Origin: an uncultured Clostridium sp.
GTDB taxonomy: Bacteria; Bacillota; Clostridia; TANB77; CAG-508
Reading direction: 5' to 3'
Assembly (NCBI GenBank): GCA_948471035.1
Contig: CAOKRC010000022.1
Span: forward strand, 1 to 34,196
Length of the DNA stretch: 34,196 nucleotides
Both the position numbers and the translations under genes were made by a program. Position 1 is the stretch's first letter; each line of letters opens with the position of its first letter. Shown one piece after another: positions 8,165 through 16,660 of the stretch. The notes beneath the pieces were generated by a model. That model was not told where the DNA came from and did not search any database. It saw only the letters and a program-made list of their open reading frames with translations.

Positions 8165-9002
8165 CTATAATCCCATCATTTCTCGTACTACTCTATCACT
8201 CATTTTTACTGTTCCAACTAAAACTAGCATATTGAATACTAATTCTCCTACATAACTCCATACTTGGTTAACTGCCTGTGCATTTGTGTCTATAACTGGT
8301 GGAGAACTTGCAAATTGTGTAAATATTATACAAGCAAGTATTATTATTGCTCCCTCTAAGCATACTGCACAAAAACTTTTTATAAAACTTTTTCCTACTT
8401 GTTGACTAGGCTCTCCTGCAAAAGTTGCAAGTGGTATTGGTGCTAAAGCTGTATATAGGTATATTTTAAAGAATCTTCCATAAACAGAGAGTATCATTAC
8501 AAATGATAAAACCATTATTAGCAAACCACCGTATAAGTGTTACTGCCCAAAGTGGTATGCTTTCAAAAAAACCACAACTTTCTATCGCTGTTATCATTTC
8601 TGTTGGCAATACTGATTGCGTTAATCCTCCTGTACCTACACTCTCCATTATTGTTTGTATTATTCCTTGTGTTATTTTAAATAGTGATAACATTAATTCT
8701 AGTCCATACGTTACTGCAGTTTTTGCTAGTATAAATCTTATAAATAACTTTACTACTTGCTCTGGCTTTTTTACTTCTGCAAATGAAGAGCAAGTTTTTA
8801 CAATTCCAAATAAAAAGAACAATACAATTAAGGCTAAGCCTATTGCTTGTATTGCTCCGTTTATACCAACTATGACATTCCATATTGACCCACCTTTAAA
8901 TGTTTCTGGTGTTTGTGTTACAAGTGTCCATATTTCATTTAATTTCTCATTCCAGGTGTCTAACGCATATTGTAAATTTCCTACTACCCAATTGTCTGAC
9001 AA
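8165..9002 (-). CDS. VirB6/TrbL-like channel membrane protein, +1 shift at CGG
   Basis: This polytopic inner-membrane channel component is about 278 aa when read through. Translation starts at TTG with GGAGG 9 nt upstream. The first frame gives several membrane helices up to P-L-W-A-V-T-L-I, then hits CGG (8529-8531) and stops 19 codons later. Skipping that C (complement of G8531) gives G-G-L-L-I-M-V-L-S-F and continues with the conserved Y-T-A-L-A-P-I-P-L-A-T-F-A-G-E-P-S-Q and V-K-M-S-D-R-V-V-R-E-M-M-G-L to the stop at 8165. Total length, 838 nt, is one base over a multiple of three. The family has an uninterrupted L-I-G-x-L segment here. The 119- and 178-residue pieces are therefore one gene. 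Confidence 0.88.
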
Positions 9003-9029
9003 TTTTTCTCGCCTCCTCTAAATAAATTA

Positions 9030-9050
9030 GGACAAGTATAAAACTTGTCC
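9030..9050 (-). other. Intercistronic hairpin between maff2 and virB6
   Basis: An 8-bp perfect stem (GGACAAGT / ACTTGTCC) with a 5-nt loop occupies most of the 53-bp gap. It lacks a proper U-tract, so it may be a weak terminator or an mRNA-stability element that keeps the pilin-like gene expressed above virB6. The structure is seen; the role is inferred. Confidence 0.5.
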
Positions 9051-9055
9051 ATTTT

Positions 9056-9396
9056 CTAACCACCTGTGATTAAATCTAGTATCTCTTTTGCAAAAGTAAT
9101 TATTACTCCTCCGTGCAAGTGTCATAAAACCGATTTGCTCTTTGGGATGGGTCGTGACTCTTTAATGCTAAACCTATTTGTACAATACCCCAACCTAATA
9201 GTATCATTCCTACTGCTCTTATAATTCCAAATATAAATGTTGATAAATTATTTATAACTGCTAATGGGTCATTTGCTCCAAAAACGTGTGAGGCTTGTGC
9301 TACAAATAAACTTATTATCATTCCTAATATTAAAATTAGTCTTTTTATACATTTGACTACAATGTTTCTATTTATTATTTTCTTTTTTTCTTTCAT
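9056..9396 (-). CDS. Maff2/VirB2-like membrane protein with two +1 shifts at CGG
   Basis: This small pilin-like channel protein is about 112 aa when both shifts are made. An N-terminal basic stretch and hydrophobic helix (signal-like, to A-S-H-V-F-G-A) precede N-D-P-L-A-V-I-N-N-L-S-T-F-I-F-G, a second helix, and S-H-D-P-S-Q-R-A-N, the Maff2 signature. After N comes CGG (9130-9132); skipping its C gives G-F-M-T-L-A, then CGG again (9111-9113); skipping that C gives G-G-V-I-I-T-F-A-K-E-I-L-D-L-I-T-G-G and TAG at 9056. In the zero frame the protein would lose its last helix. I chose the second Met (9396) because GGAGG is 9 nt upstream; the first Met (9402) leaves only 3 nt. It overlaps the end of virD4. 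Confidence 0.85.
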
Positions 9397-11220
9397 TTTC
9401 ATATTCCTCCATTATATAATAATTTTCTACCTCTTCATCTGCTAAGAGTTCTGTTGTTATTTTTCCTATTTGTTCTATTTCTCGTATATCTTTAACTACA
9501 TTTCCCTCTATTTCATCTGGCTCTAATTTCAATATACTTACATTTGCTCTATTGGTTTGTCCGTGTTCATATGGCTTTGCTTGTCCATCTGTTGTATCTT
9601 TTACATTAGGATGTTTCAAAATATTATATTTTCTATCAACTATTGGCTTTTCTCCTCTAATTAATAATATTGCTTTGTCATTATCTAACATTCTAATTTC
9701 ATCTTGTGTTAATAGTTCTCTCCCTGCCATTTGGTAATTGGTTGAATAACTGCCACTATGACCTACACTTTTTCCAAACGTATTGGTATCTATCGTTTCC
9801 TTTCCTAAGAGTTCTGACATATATTTAAAACTAGATTGTTCATTGCCTCCGTAAATATAAAAATTCATCACAATTTCCTACTATTGATTCCCAACTTTTT
9901 TCAAATAAGGCTTTTAATTGCGATAAGTTTTGTATTATTATTGATACCGATATATTTCTTGAACGCATAGTTGAAAGTATCTTTTCAAAATCATTTGGCA
10001 GAGCAACATTTGCGAATTCATCCATAACAAAATGCACTGGTATTGGTAATGAGCCACCATATTTATAATCTGCTTTATAATAAAGAACTTGAAAAATTTG
10101 TGTATATAAAATACTAACAAGGAAGTTAAAATCTGTATTGTTATCTGGAATAATAGCAAATAATGCTGTCTTTTCTTCTCCTAACTTATCAAGTTCTAGT
10201 TCATCTGTTTTGGTTATTCCCTCTATTGTATCAAGATTAAATTTTTCTAACTTTGAAGCAAGTGTAACAATTATTGATTTCAATGTTCTTCCTGCTCCAC
10301 TATGATAGTCTTTATAATATTTAACTGCTATATGATTTGGATTTTTATGTTCTAATCTTTTAAATAATATATCTAACGCACTTTCATAGTCCTCTTCATC
10401 TTCTTTTGGTTTACCTGCTCTCATCATTTCTGAAGCCATAGGAAAGTTTTGTTCTTCTTCTGGTGCTTCATATTTTAGATAGTAAAATAATGATGATAAA
10501 AGCATAGATGCAGAAATGTCCCAAAATGGATCTTGTGCTTGTGAGCCTTTTGGTGTTGTACTTTTAAATAAGTTACTTACTAATTTTTGAATGTCATTAT
10601 CATCTCTTATATATACAAATGGATTATAGCAATGACTTTTTTCTGTGTTTACTAAATCTAATACTCTTACTTTATAACCTTGCTTTTCTAATAATTGTCC
10701 GTGTATCTCGTAAAATCTCTCCTTTTGGGTCAAGTATTACATAAGAACAATTACATTGCATTACATTGGGTTTGGCATAAAATCTTGTTTTTCCTGCTCC
10801 ACTACCACCAATAACTAAAACATTTAAGTTTCTTCTATGTTTTCTTGCATTAAAACCTAGCATAACATTTTGAGTTAATATTTTGTTTTGGCTCTTTGGT
10901 AATTGCATATATTTTTTATTTATTTGTTTCGCATTGCCCCATATTGCAGAGCCATATTCTTTACCTCTTCTATAATTTCTTCTAGTAGATAAATACACAC
11001 CTATGCCTAGTAGGTAAATGAATAAAAAAATAAGAATAGTTTTTATACTATTCTCGCAAAATTCTATTTCAAATGGTGTATTCATCTTTTGAGGTAGGTT
11101 GTTTATGATTTCTAATACCCCACCATTTATATATGGTGCTATTAGTAATGATAACCATACAATTGCAATTCCTCCTAAACAAAATAAAACAATGTCTGCT
11201 TTTTTATCATTATCGTTCAC
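9368..11220 (-). CDS. virD4: VirD4/TraG coupling ATPase with two +1 shifts at CGG
   Basis: This coupling protein delivers the relaxase-DNA complex to the channel; it is about 616 aa when read through. It starts at GTG within the end of the 65-aa gene. Two N-terminal membrane helices precede Walker A (G-G-S-G-A-G-K-T, near residue 138) and Walker B (F-V-M-D-E-F-A-N, near 400). The frame is broken at D-P-K-G-E-I-L-R-D-T by CGG (10699-10701), where skipping C gives G-Q-L-L-E-K-Q-G-Y. It breaks again at C-D-E-F-L-Y-L by CGG (9849-9851), where skipping C gives G-G-N-E-Q-S-S and the rest of the family's C-terminus. Length, 1853 nt, is two over a multiple of three. Without the shifts it would be three fragments of 182, 297 and 167 residues. 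Both junctions fall in well-conserved segments, so I treat it as one gene. Confidence 0.9.
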
Positions 11221-11407
11221 ATTTTTCCCTTTCTTTTTTGAATCGACATTTTTTCTTTGTTGGGGCTTTTATTACTTTTTCTAATATTTCTGTTATAAAT
11301 TCTGTATTTTGTTGTTGTTTTAATAAGTCATTTCTTTTCTCATTTATAAGACTTATTACTGCACCAAATTCGTACTGGTCTAATTTTACAACTCTTTCAT
11401 TAACCAT
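11210..11407 (-). CDS. Small conserved protein upstream of virD4
   Basis: A 65-aa protein with the pattern L-D-Q-Y-E-F-G-A-V-I-S-L-I-N-E-K-R-N-D-L, then a helix and a Lys/Arg-rich tail. Short proteins of this type recur immediately before the coupling ATPase in Tn1549-like elements, but I know of no assigned function. It starts at ATG 6 bp after the ArdC-like gene's end, with GAGG about 8 nt upstream, and its stop overlaps the GTG start of virD4, so the three are probably translationally coupled. Confidence 0.7.
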   Translation of the reverse strand: MVNERVVKLDQYEFGAVISLINEKRNDLLKQQQNTEFITEILEKVIKAPTKKKCRFKKEREKCER

Positions 11408-11412
11408 TTATC

Positions 11413-12288
11413 TTACCTCGCTTGTTCTTTATTTTTTCTTGACTTTTCTTCTTTTTCAAAATGCTCTATAATCTTTGAATTTATTCCTATAAAGTTTGTT
11501 CTAATTTCATCTAGTTCTCTTCTAATTTCTTTTCCTTTATCTTTATTTATAACGTCTTTTGGAAGATTAGAAAAATCAAATTTTGAAACATCTAAACCAT
11601 ACCTTTTACAAATCATATATGAAATACAATAAGTTTTAAACTCTTTTATTTCACTTCTTTTCATATCTGGCATTTTAATTCTTGCTATTTCTTGAATAAC
11701 AGTTTTTATTAAATATTCTGGTTTTAGTCCCCTACACATATATAGTTTATTTTTACTTTCTATATATTCTGCACCTTTATTTCCGCTTGGTAACATATCA
11801 ACTACTTCTCTTTTTATCTCTTCTGTATCACATATATCAAATAATGCGAGTAACATTTCTCTATTTGTATAAGTCTTTTGCTCTGGTATAGGTGCATTTG
11901 TTTGTGATATATCATATTCTTCTTTTGGGTTATAGTATACTTTTTCATCCACTTTATTAGGTTCTAGTATTGTCATTGATTTTGCATTTTCTACTGTATC
12001 ATACCCTTTATCAATCCACTCTTGCTTTTCTTTAATTTGAATAGCATTAGGCTCTGCTTCAAGTATTAGCAAACAATTTCCAACAGAGTATTTTTCAAAT
12101 CTACTTAATATATTTAAGTATTGCATAAATATATCTCCATCTTTTAAAATTTTAAAAGACATATCATCCATTTTTTTATATGCCTCATTTCTTTTTCTGT
12201 TTTGCTCTTTCCAGTTATTTTTACTATTTTGTTTATTATAGTTATTATCTTTACTATTTGTTCCTAATAAGTCATCAATTTCATTCAT
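11413..12288 (-). CDS. ArdC/LtrC-like protein with degenerate metallopeptidase site
   Basis: A 291-aa soluble protein. Residues ~40-110 resemble the ArdC N-terminal single-stranded-DNA-binding domain: F-M-Q-Y-L-N-I-L-S-R-F-E-K-Y-S-V-G-N, then I-L-E-A-E-P-N-A-I, W-I-D-K-G and K-S-M-T-I-L-E-P. The second half corresponds to the zincin-like part, but the expected H-E-x-x-H reads V-I-Q-E-I-A-R-I, so both metal-binding His are gone and proteolytic activity is unlikely. ArdC-type proteins protect incoming plasmid DNA or act in antirestriction; the LtrC name is used for relatives in conjugative elements. It lies between the PcfB/DUF3801 gene (2-bp gap) and the 65-aa gene. The N-domain call is moderately firm; the function is inferred. 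Confidence 0.65.
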   Translation of the reverse strand: MNEIDDLLGTNSKDNNYNKQNSKNNWKEQNRKRNEAYKKMDDMSFKILKDGDIFMQYLNILSRFEKYSVGNCLLILEAEPNAIQIKEKQEWIDKGYDTVENAKSMTILEPNKVDEKVYYNPKEEYDISQTNAPIPEQKTYTNREMLLALFDICDTEEIKREVVDMLPSGNKGAEYIESKNKLYMCRGLKPEYLIKTVIQEIARIKMPDMKRSEIKEFKTYCISYMICKRYGLDVSKFDFSNLPKDVINKDKGKEIRRELDEIRTNFIGINSKIIEHFEKEEKSRKNKEQAR

Positions 12289-12290
12289 AG

Positions 12291-13151
12291 CTATTTGCTC
12301 CTCCCTTTTATTTTATTTTTCTTTCTCTTTTTATTATTTTGTGTATCTAAATGTTTAGGTGCTTTCATATGTTTTCCTTTATTCTTTTCTTGTTTCTCTT
12401 TTATGTGTTTAGATTTTTGCTTTTCTTTTCCCTCTACATTTTTTATATCTTGTGTGTTTTCTATCTCACTTTTATTTTCTCGTTTTTTATCTAGTTCCTT
12501 TTCAATCTGTTCAAGTTCTTTTTTTACTGATTTTTTACCATTGTGATATAATTTATTATTTTCTTCTAATTTGTTCTTGGTACTTGAGGAATTCTCTAAC
12601 TGATTCTTTTCTTCCGATTTGATATTACTGGGAGAGTCTTCGTTGCTATTTACTATTTCACCTAATTCTTTTTGCTCTTCTAATAATTCATCTACCATTT
12701 GCTCGTTCTTACTCTTTTCTTGTGTTTCCTTATTTTTTTCTTTCCCTTTTAATTCTTGTTCAATAGTTGCAGTATCTACTTTTGCAAAATTAAATCTTTC
12801 TGCTATACGATTTACTTTTGAAGCATCTTCTTGTCTAACCATAATGTCTACCATTCCATCAATTTTTTCATTTTTCTTATCTGCTAAAACACAATATAAA
12901 ATTCCATATTTTTTTGCTTCTTCTGAAAACTTTTTAAGGTTTTCTGCTTTTATCGTAAATATTTTTAATTCCTTTCCTGTTTTTAGCATATTTGTAAGTC
13001 TTGTTTTTCCTGTTGTTTGCTTATTGTCTTTTGACATTGCAATAAGAAAAGCAATAAGATTTTTTGAGCCTTCTCCTGCAATTCGTAGAGTAAAGCCTAT
13101 ACCATCTAAATAAATTTTTATAAGTTCTTCAGCTGAATCTGATGAGTTCAT
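12291..13151 (-). CDS. PcfB family protein (DUF3801)
   Basis: A relaxosome accessory protein, about 286 aa. The first ~135 residues carry the DUF3801/PcfB pattern: L-K-I-F-T-I-K-A-E-N-L-K-K-F, then K-K-Y-G-I-L-Y-C-V-L-A-D-K-K, then G-M-V-D-I-M-V-R-Q-E-D-A-S-K-V-N-R-I. The remaining half is a low-complexity Lys/Glu/Asn tail, probably disordered and nucleic-acid binding. PcfB of pCF10 interacts with the relaxase and coupling protein. I chose the Met at 13151 because AAAGGAG is 10 nt upstream; an upstream start at 13178 would add nine very basic residues. It overlaps the relaxase C-terminus by 23 bp. Antisense frames within the low-complexity tail are not genes. Confidence 0.82.
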   Translation of the reverse strand: MNSSDSAEELIKIYLDGIGFTLRIAGEGSKNLIAFLIAMSKDNKQTTGKTRLTNMLKTGKELKIFTIKAENLKKFSEEAKKYGILYCVLADKKNEKIDGMVDIMVRQEDASKVNRIAERFNFAKVDTATIEQELKGKEKNKETQEKSKNEQMVDELLEEQKELGEIVNSNEDSPSNIKSEEKNQLENSSSTKNKLEENNKLYHNGKKSVKKELEQIEKELDKKRENKSEIENTQDIKNVEGKEKQKSKHIKEKQEKNKGKHMKAPKHLDTQNNKKRKKNKIKGRSK

Positions 13152-14490
13152 CTTTTTCTTTCTCCTTTCCTTTTTCACTTTCTTTTTTATTTTCTTCCAT
13201 ATTATTTATATTTCTTTTCATCTTCTGTGTTCGTTCTTCAATGTCCTGGCAATACCCCACCTCCTTTTTTAATTCAAAAATACTATTAGATAAAGCTAAA
13301 ATATCATTGCATAACTTTTGCCTTTCTTCTTCATTTGCAGTTTTTTGCCTTTTTCTTCTTAAAATTGTTCTTGTATGCATTTTTTTATTTATCTTATCTA
13401 TAGTTTCTTTTTTATATAGAAAAAGTTCCTCTGTAGTTTTTATTTCATTTCTACAAAGGAACTTTATTTCATTAGATATAACATCCATTTTCTTAATGTC
13501 TTTTCTCATTTCTGCTGACATTTTCATTTTTCTTCTATTGTTAGGAAATTTTTTTAATAGATAGCAATAATACAAGTATAATTTGTATAAACTGCCTCTA
13601 TTTTTATTAAGGTTATATTTCTTTTTTGTAAAATATCTTTTTGATTTTGTTTTTATCTCTGGGAATGGAACTTTTGGTACTTGCGAATTTAATATTCTAT
13701 CTTCAATATTTTTTATACTATATTCCTCTCCAAAGTTTCTTTCTATTCGTATATTCCTTTTATAAGGTGGTCTACATACACTAATTTTGTTTGCTCTTAT
13801 TGTAATTGTATAACCCATTTGTTCTAAAATATTTTCAAAATTCTTATATGAATATGCTTGTGAAATTGTATAATCAATATCATCTTTTGCATTGGTATAG
13901 TAGTCTGATTTTTGAATATAAGAGGTATAATATTTTGTATAATCTATTTTGTGTTTACCACAAGGCTTTTCTTCTATTACACTTAAATTATATTCTCTGC
14001 ATAAATCATCTGATATTTTTCTCATTAAAGCATAATTTTCTCTGGTATTTCTATATTTTCTTCCATCTACAAAAGAAACTGAATTTAGCACATAATGATT
14101 ATGATAATGCTTAGTATTTAAGTGAGTTGATACTATTACCTCGTATTTATCTCCCCATAGTTCCTCTGCAAGTTTTACTCCAATTTCGTGTGCTTGTTTT
14201 GCAGTTACTTCGCCCTCTGCAAAAGACTGAAAGCCGTGATATGCTAGAACACCTTTTGTTTTTCCAAATCTTTTTTTCGTAAATATCATATCTTGTAGTG
14301 CATTATCTTCACTGCAATTTACTCCTGTTACATATAATTGTTTTTCTGTTTTAAAATCTGCTTTTGTATATTCGATTGCATTGTGCAAATCTTTATACCA
14401 ATTTTTATTTTCTGTCTTCTCTGCATTAGTTGTATATCTTATAACTTTATCAAGTCTATTTTCTACTTTCCATAGGCTTGTAGTTGCCAT
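13129..14490 (-). CDS. MOBP-type relaxase/mobilization nuclease
   Basis: This transesterase nicks oriT and pilots the strand into the recipient (about 453 aa). The N-terminus A-T-T-S-L-W-K-V-E-N-R-L-D-K-V is typical of CTn relaxases. The three-His motif reads T-H-L-N-T-K-H-Y-H-N-H-Y near residues 120-131, and tyrosines available as nucleophile lie in R-Y-T-T near the start. The C-terminal third is highly basic with heptad-like Lys/Glu helices, the expected region for DNA and relaxosome contacts. The ATG at 14490 overlaps the mobC stop (TAATG); an in-frame GTG nine bases upstream is less likely. oriT-like dyads lie just upstream of mobC. No CGG codon interrupts it. Confidence 0.93.
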   Translation of the reverse strand: MATTSLWKVENRLDKVIRYTTNAEKTENKNWYKDLHNAIEYTKADFKTEKQLYVTGVNCSEDNALQDMIFTKKRFGKTKGVLAYHGFQSFAEGEVTAKQAHEIGVKLAEELWGDKYEVIVSTHLNTKHYHNHYVLNSVSFVDGRKYRNTRENYALMRKISDDLCREYNLSVIEEKPCGKHKIDYTKYYTSYIQKSDYYTNAKDDIDYTISQAYSYKNFENILEQMGYTITIRANKISVCRPPYKRNIRIERNFGEEYSIKNIEDRILNSQVPKVPFPEIKTKSKRYFTKKKYNLNKNRGSLYKLYLYYCYLLKKFPNNRRKMKMSAEMRKDIKKMDVISNEIKFLCRNEIKTTEELFLYKKETIDKINKKMHTRTILRRKRQKTANEEERQKLCNDILALSNSIFELKKEVGYCQDIEERTQKMKRNINNMEENKKESEKGKEKEKDELIRFS

Positions 14491-14813
14491 TATAACCACA
14501 ACCTTTCTCTTATCATTGTTCTATACTTTTCCCACTTATTTATTTCTTCATTTAAAATTCTTTCATCAACAAATTTTTTATGATAAGCGACTCTTTCAAG
14601 TTCTTTTAATAATTTTATAAAATCATTTAAAGGTTTTGTTATTAAAGGGTACACACTATGATCTGGTCTTTCTTTTATTTCACAACCTAAGGCAGATTCT
14701 CTCATAAAATCTGAAACATTTTTTCCTGCTTTATTTGCTTTTGCTTTTATCTTTTCTAGTTCTGTTGGATTAACTCGTATTCTCAATGTAAAATCTCTTG
14801 TTTCTTCTTTCAT
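14490..14813 (-). CDS. mobC: MobC-like relaxosome protein
   Basis: This 107-aa accessory protein binds oriT and helps the relaxase. The N-terminus T-L-R-I-R-V-N-P-T-E-L-E-K-I-K-A-K-A is the beta strand and helix of a ribbon-helix-helix domain, followed by G-K-N-V-S-D-F-M-R-E-S-A-L-G (the usual N-x-S-x-F-x-R motif), and then the MobC helix ending in E-I-N-K-W-E-K-Y-R. It is the first gene of the mob operon, directly downstream of the oriT candidate, and its stop overlaps the relaxase start by one base. RHH-type MobC proteins often repress their own operon; the 20-bp palindrome upstream could be that operator. Confidence 0.88.
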   Translation of the reverse strand: MKEETRDFTLRIRVNPTELEKIKAKANKAGKNVSDFMRESALGCEIKERPDHSVYPLITKPLNDFIKLLKELERVAYHKKFVDERILNEEINKWEKYRTMIRERLWL

Positions 14814-14840
14814 TTTCTGTTCCTTTCTTCTTTATTCTTA

Positions 14841-14889
14841 ATGGGGATTGGGGTGTCCCCCATAATTTAACAAATGTAGCTACATTTGT
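14841..14889. other. oriT: Candidate oriT: G/C-tract hairpin plus 20-bp palindrome
   Basis: The 107-bp gap between the primase end and mobC holds an ATGGGG...CCCCAT imperfect inverted repeat (14841-14863; read on the minus strand as GGGGGACACCCCAATCCCC). Seven bases later there is a perfect 20-bp palindrome (14870-14889) centred on GTAGCTAC. A GGGG/CCCC repeat just upstream of mobC and a MOBP relaxase is where such elements carry oriT. The palindrome may be a MobC or regulator site. The nick position cannot be read from the sequence. Confidence 0.65.
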
Positions 14890-14920
14890 CTTGCTTGTTA
14901 GGACATTAAAACTCTTTTAT

Positions 14921-15898
14921 CTATGCTCTTTCTTTTTCAATTTTCTTCTTATTTTCTATTGGTTTTATACCTAATAAATAGCATAAATATTCGTTATAAT
15001 CTTTTCCCTTTTTGGCAGGTCTATCTATAATTTCATACTTTTTTGGTAAAACAATTTGTAGTGCTTTAGTTGCATTTCTACCTGCCTCATCATTATCTAA
15101 GCAAAGATAAATTTTTGTTATTTCTGGGTGTTTTTCTAAATAATTTTGTATTGCTATTGGTACTTTACTTTCTGAAATGGTACTTGCTGGTTGGTAAACT
15201 CCTGCAAGTGAAATCATTGTTTTATCTTCCCATTCTAACCCATATAATTTAAAAAGGGTTGCATAAGATAATAAATCTATTGCACCCTCAAATATAAAAA
15301 TTGTATCTGTTTTTTTGTTACTTTCTAGTCTAAATGAATACTTTTTATTGCTACCTGTTGCATCATTTTTAAACTTACTTTCGTTTGTTGCTCTACAACC
15401 TGCATATCGTGCATTTCCCATTTCATCATAACCTACAAATACAACATTATGATAATGTTTTTCTTCATAAATTAAATGTTTTTCAATACATTTTTGTATT
15501 ATTTCTTCATCAATTCCTCTATGTTTTAGATAACTTTTTACTATATTTTCATTTGTATTTTTCTCTGGTAGAATTAGTTTTTTTGCCTCTATTTTCTCTT
15601 GCTTTTTTACAAAAACTGGTGTCTTTATTTTCATTTTATCTAGTACAACTTTTGCTGATTTCGGGAATGGAACTTTTCTTACTTTTTCCATAAAATCAAC
15701 TGCATTTCTACCCCCAATTCCTTTTGACTCCCAATGCCAAAATCCATTAGAAATTTTCAAACTATCGTGTGTTCTTGTGCAATATTGTGTTTTTGTTTCT
15801 CTAATTAATTCGTTTGGCTCATAGTTTTGTAAGTAAGTTAATAAATCTACCTTTTTTGCTTCCTCTACAAGTTCTGGTGGTACATAATCATCTCTCAT
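14921..15898 (-). CDS. DUF3991/Toprim primase-like protein
   Basis: A 325-aa protein of the kind that primes or processes transferred single strands. Residues ~1-95 match the DUF3991 pattern (V-D-L-L-T-Y-L-Q-N-Y, then C-T-R-T-H-D-S-L-K-I and W-H-W-E-S-K-G-I-G-G, a zinc-less primase-associated fold). The Toprim half follows: I-F-I-F-E-G-A-I-D-L-L-S near 205 gives the catalytic Glu and L-C-L-D-N-D-E-A-G-R near 271 gives the D-x-D. It starts 3 bp after the DUF3848 gene. It is the last gene before oriT, so the strand entering first or last would carry it, as in many ICEs. The domain assignment is strong; primase activity is inferred from the family. Confidence 0.87.
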   Translation of the reverse strand: MRDDYVPPELVEEAKKVDLLTYLQNYEPNELIRETKTQYCTRTHDSLKISNGFWHWESKGIGGRNAVDFMEKVRKVPFPKSAKVVLDKMKIKTPVFVKKQEKIEAKKLILPEKNTNENIVKSYLKHRGIDEEIIQKCIEKHLIYEEKHYHNVVFVGYDEMGNARYAGCRATNESKFKNDATGSNKKYSFRLESNKKTDTIFIFEGAIDLLSYATLFKLYGLEWEDKTMISLAGVYQPASTISESKVPIAIQNYLEKHPEITKIYLCLDNDEAGRNATKALQIVLPKKYEIIDRPAKKGKDYNEYLCYLLGIKPIENKKKIEKERA

Positions 15899-15901
15899 AA
15901 C

Positions 15902-16561
15902 TTATCTACTTTCTCTAGTTTTCTCTTTGTTCTTTTCTTTAAAGTCGTCTAAAATTAGGTCTATTCTACTATCAACTGCATATTCTAAAACCTCATTAAA
16001 ATTACCATCACTTTTTAGCCATTCGTCATAGCATTCATTTAAAATTCCTTTTGTTTTTAGTAATGCTTTTAATTCAGAAGTAGTATAATCTTTATCAATT
16101 ATTTTATAAATCATTTCTTGTTTTGATACTAATTCATAGGCATTATTTATAATAATTTCTGGGTCACATTGTTTTAAACTGTCTACAAATTTTCTAAATT
16201 CTTTATTAATTTTTTCTTCAAATTTGCGTTTTAATTTTTGCTTTTCTTGCACGTCTTTTACTGTTTCTTTTTCTGTTTCTAATAGCATTGCTGCTTCTGC
16301 TTTTTTTGGACTATTACTAAAGAAATATTTATCTTTATAGCTTGAAAAATATACTTTATAATCAAATTGTTTCATCATTTGATAAAGTTCCATTTCAATA
16401 CCACTTGCAAAATACATATTCTCTCTATTTTCACTATCTGGGTTATAATTTATGCTCGGAATAGTGTATTCTTTAAGAAATGTATTTTCATTATTATTTG
16501 TCATTTCTTCCTTTAAATCTTGATAAATTTTACTAAAGATTTGCTTTGTTTCTGTTTCCAT
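15902..16561 (-). CDS. DUF3848 family protein
   Basis: A 219-aa soluble protein. The C-terminal part follows the DUF3848 pattern found in Tn1549-type elements: F-R-K-F-V-D-S-L, P-E-I-I-I-N-N-A-Y-E-L-V, K-Q-E-M-I-Y-K-I-I, then L-K-A-L-L-K-T-K-G-I-L and Y-D-E-W-L-K-S-D-G-N. The N-terminal ~100 residues are less typical and end in a Lys/Glu helix. It follows the terminator at 16579-16612 and precedes the primase by 3 bp, so transcription must come from read-through or an unseen promoter. The family has no settled function; it always travels with conjugative elements in my knowledge. Confidence 0.72.
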   Translation of the reverse strand: METETKQIFSKIYQDLKEEMTNNNENTFLKEYTIPSINYNPDSENRENMYFASGIEMELYQMMKQFDYKVYFSSYKDKYFFSNSPKKAEAAMLLETEKETVKDVQEKQKLKRKFEEKINKEFRKFVDSLKQCDPEIIINNAYELVSKQEMIYKIIDKDYTTSELKALLKTKGILNECYDEWLKSDGNFNEVLEYAVDSRIDLILDDFKEKNKEKTRESR

Positions 16562-16578
16562 TTATACTCCTTTCCATC

Positions 16579-16612
16579 AAAAAAAGAGATACCAATAATT
16601 TCTTGATATCTC
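16579..16612 (-). terminator. Rho-independent terminator after the 95-aa gene
   Basis: On the minus strand a 10-bp stem with one mismatch (16603-16612 with 16586-16595) and a 7-nt loop is followed by seven Ts (16579-16585). It lies about 50 bp after the stop of the 95-aa gene and 18 bp before the DUF3848 start, so it isolates that gene from the backbone operon. Confidence 0.85.
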
Positions 16613-16660
16613 CTCTAATCTTTCTATTTAATTTTTACTTTTGCTAATACTAATACTGTA

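Noticed and set aside
8165..9002. Two separate overlapping membrane-protein genes (8165-8524 and 8466-9002)
   Set aside because: They are the two halves of one VirB6-like protein joined by a one-base shift at 8531; the downstream half has no ribosome binding site of its own and begins mid-helix.
8503..9021. Plus-strand open frame of 172 codons opposite virB6
   Set aside because: Shadow of a conserved minus-strand gene; no ribosome binding site and no recognisable domain.
9368..11220. Three independent VirD4-related genes
   Set aside because: The pieces continue one another exactly when one C is skipped at each CGG, and neither internal start has a suitable ribosome binding site.
12295..13564. 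Plus-strand frames rich in Phe/Ser/Leu opposite the DUF3801 and relaxase genes
   Set aside because: They mirror Lys/Glu-rich minus-strand tails; composition artefacts.
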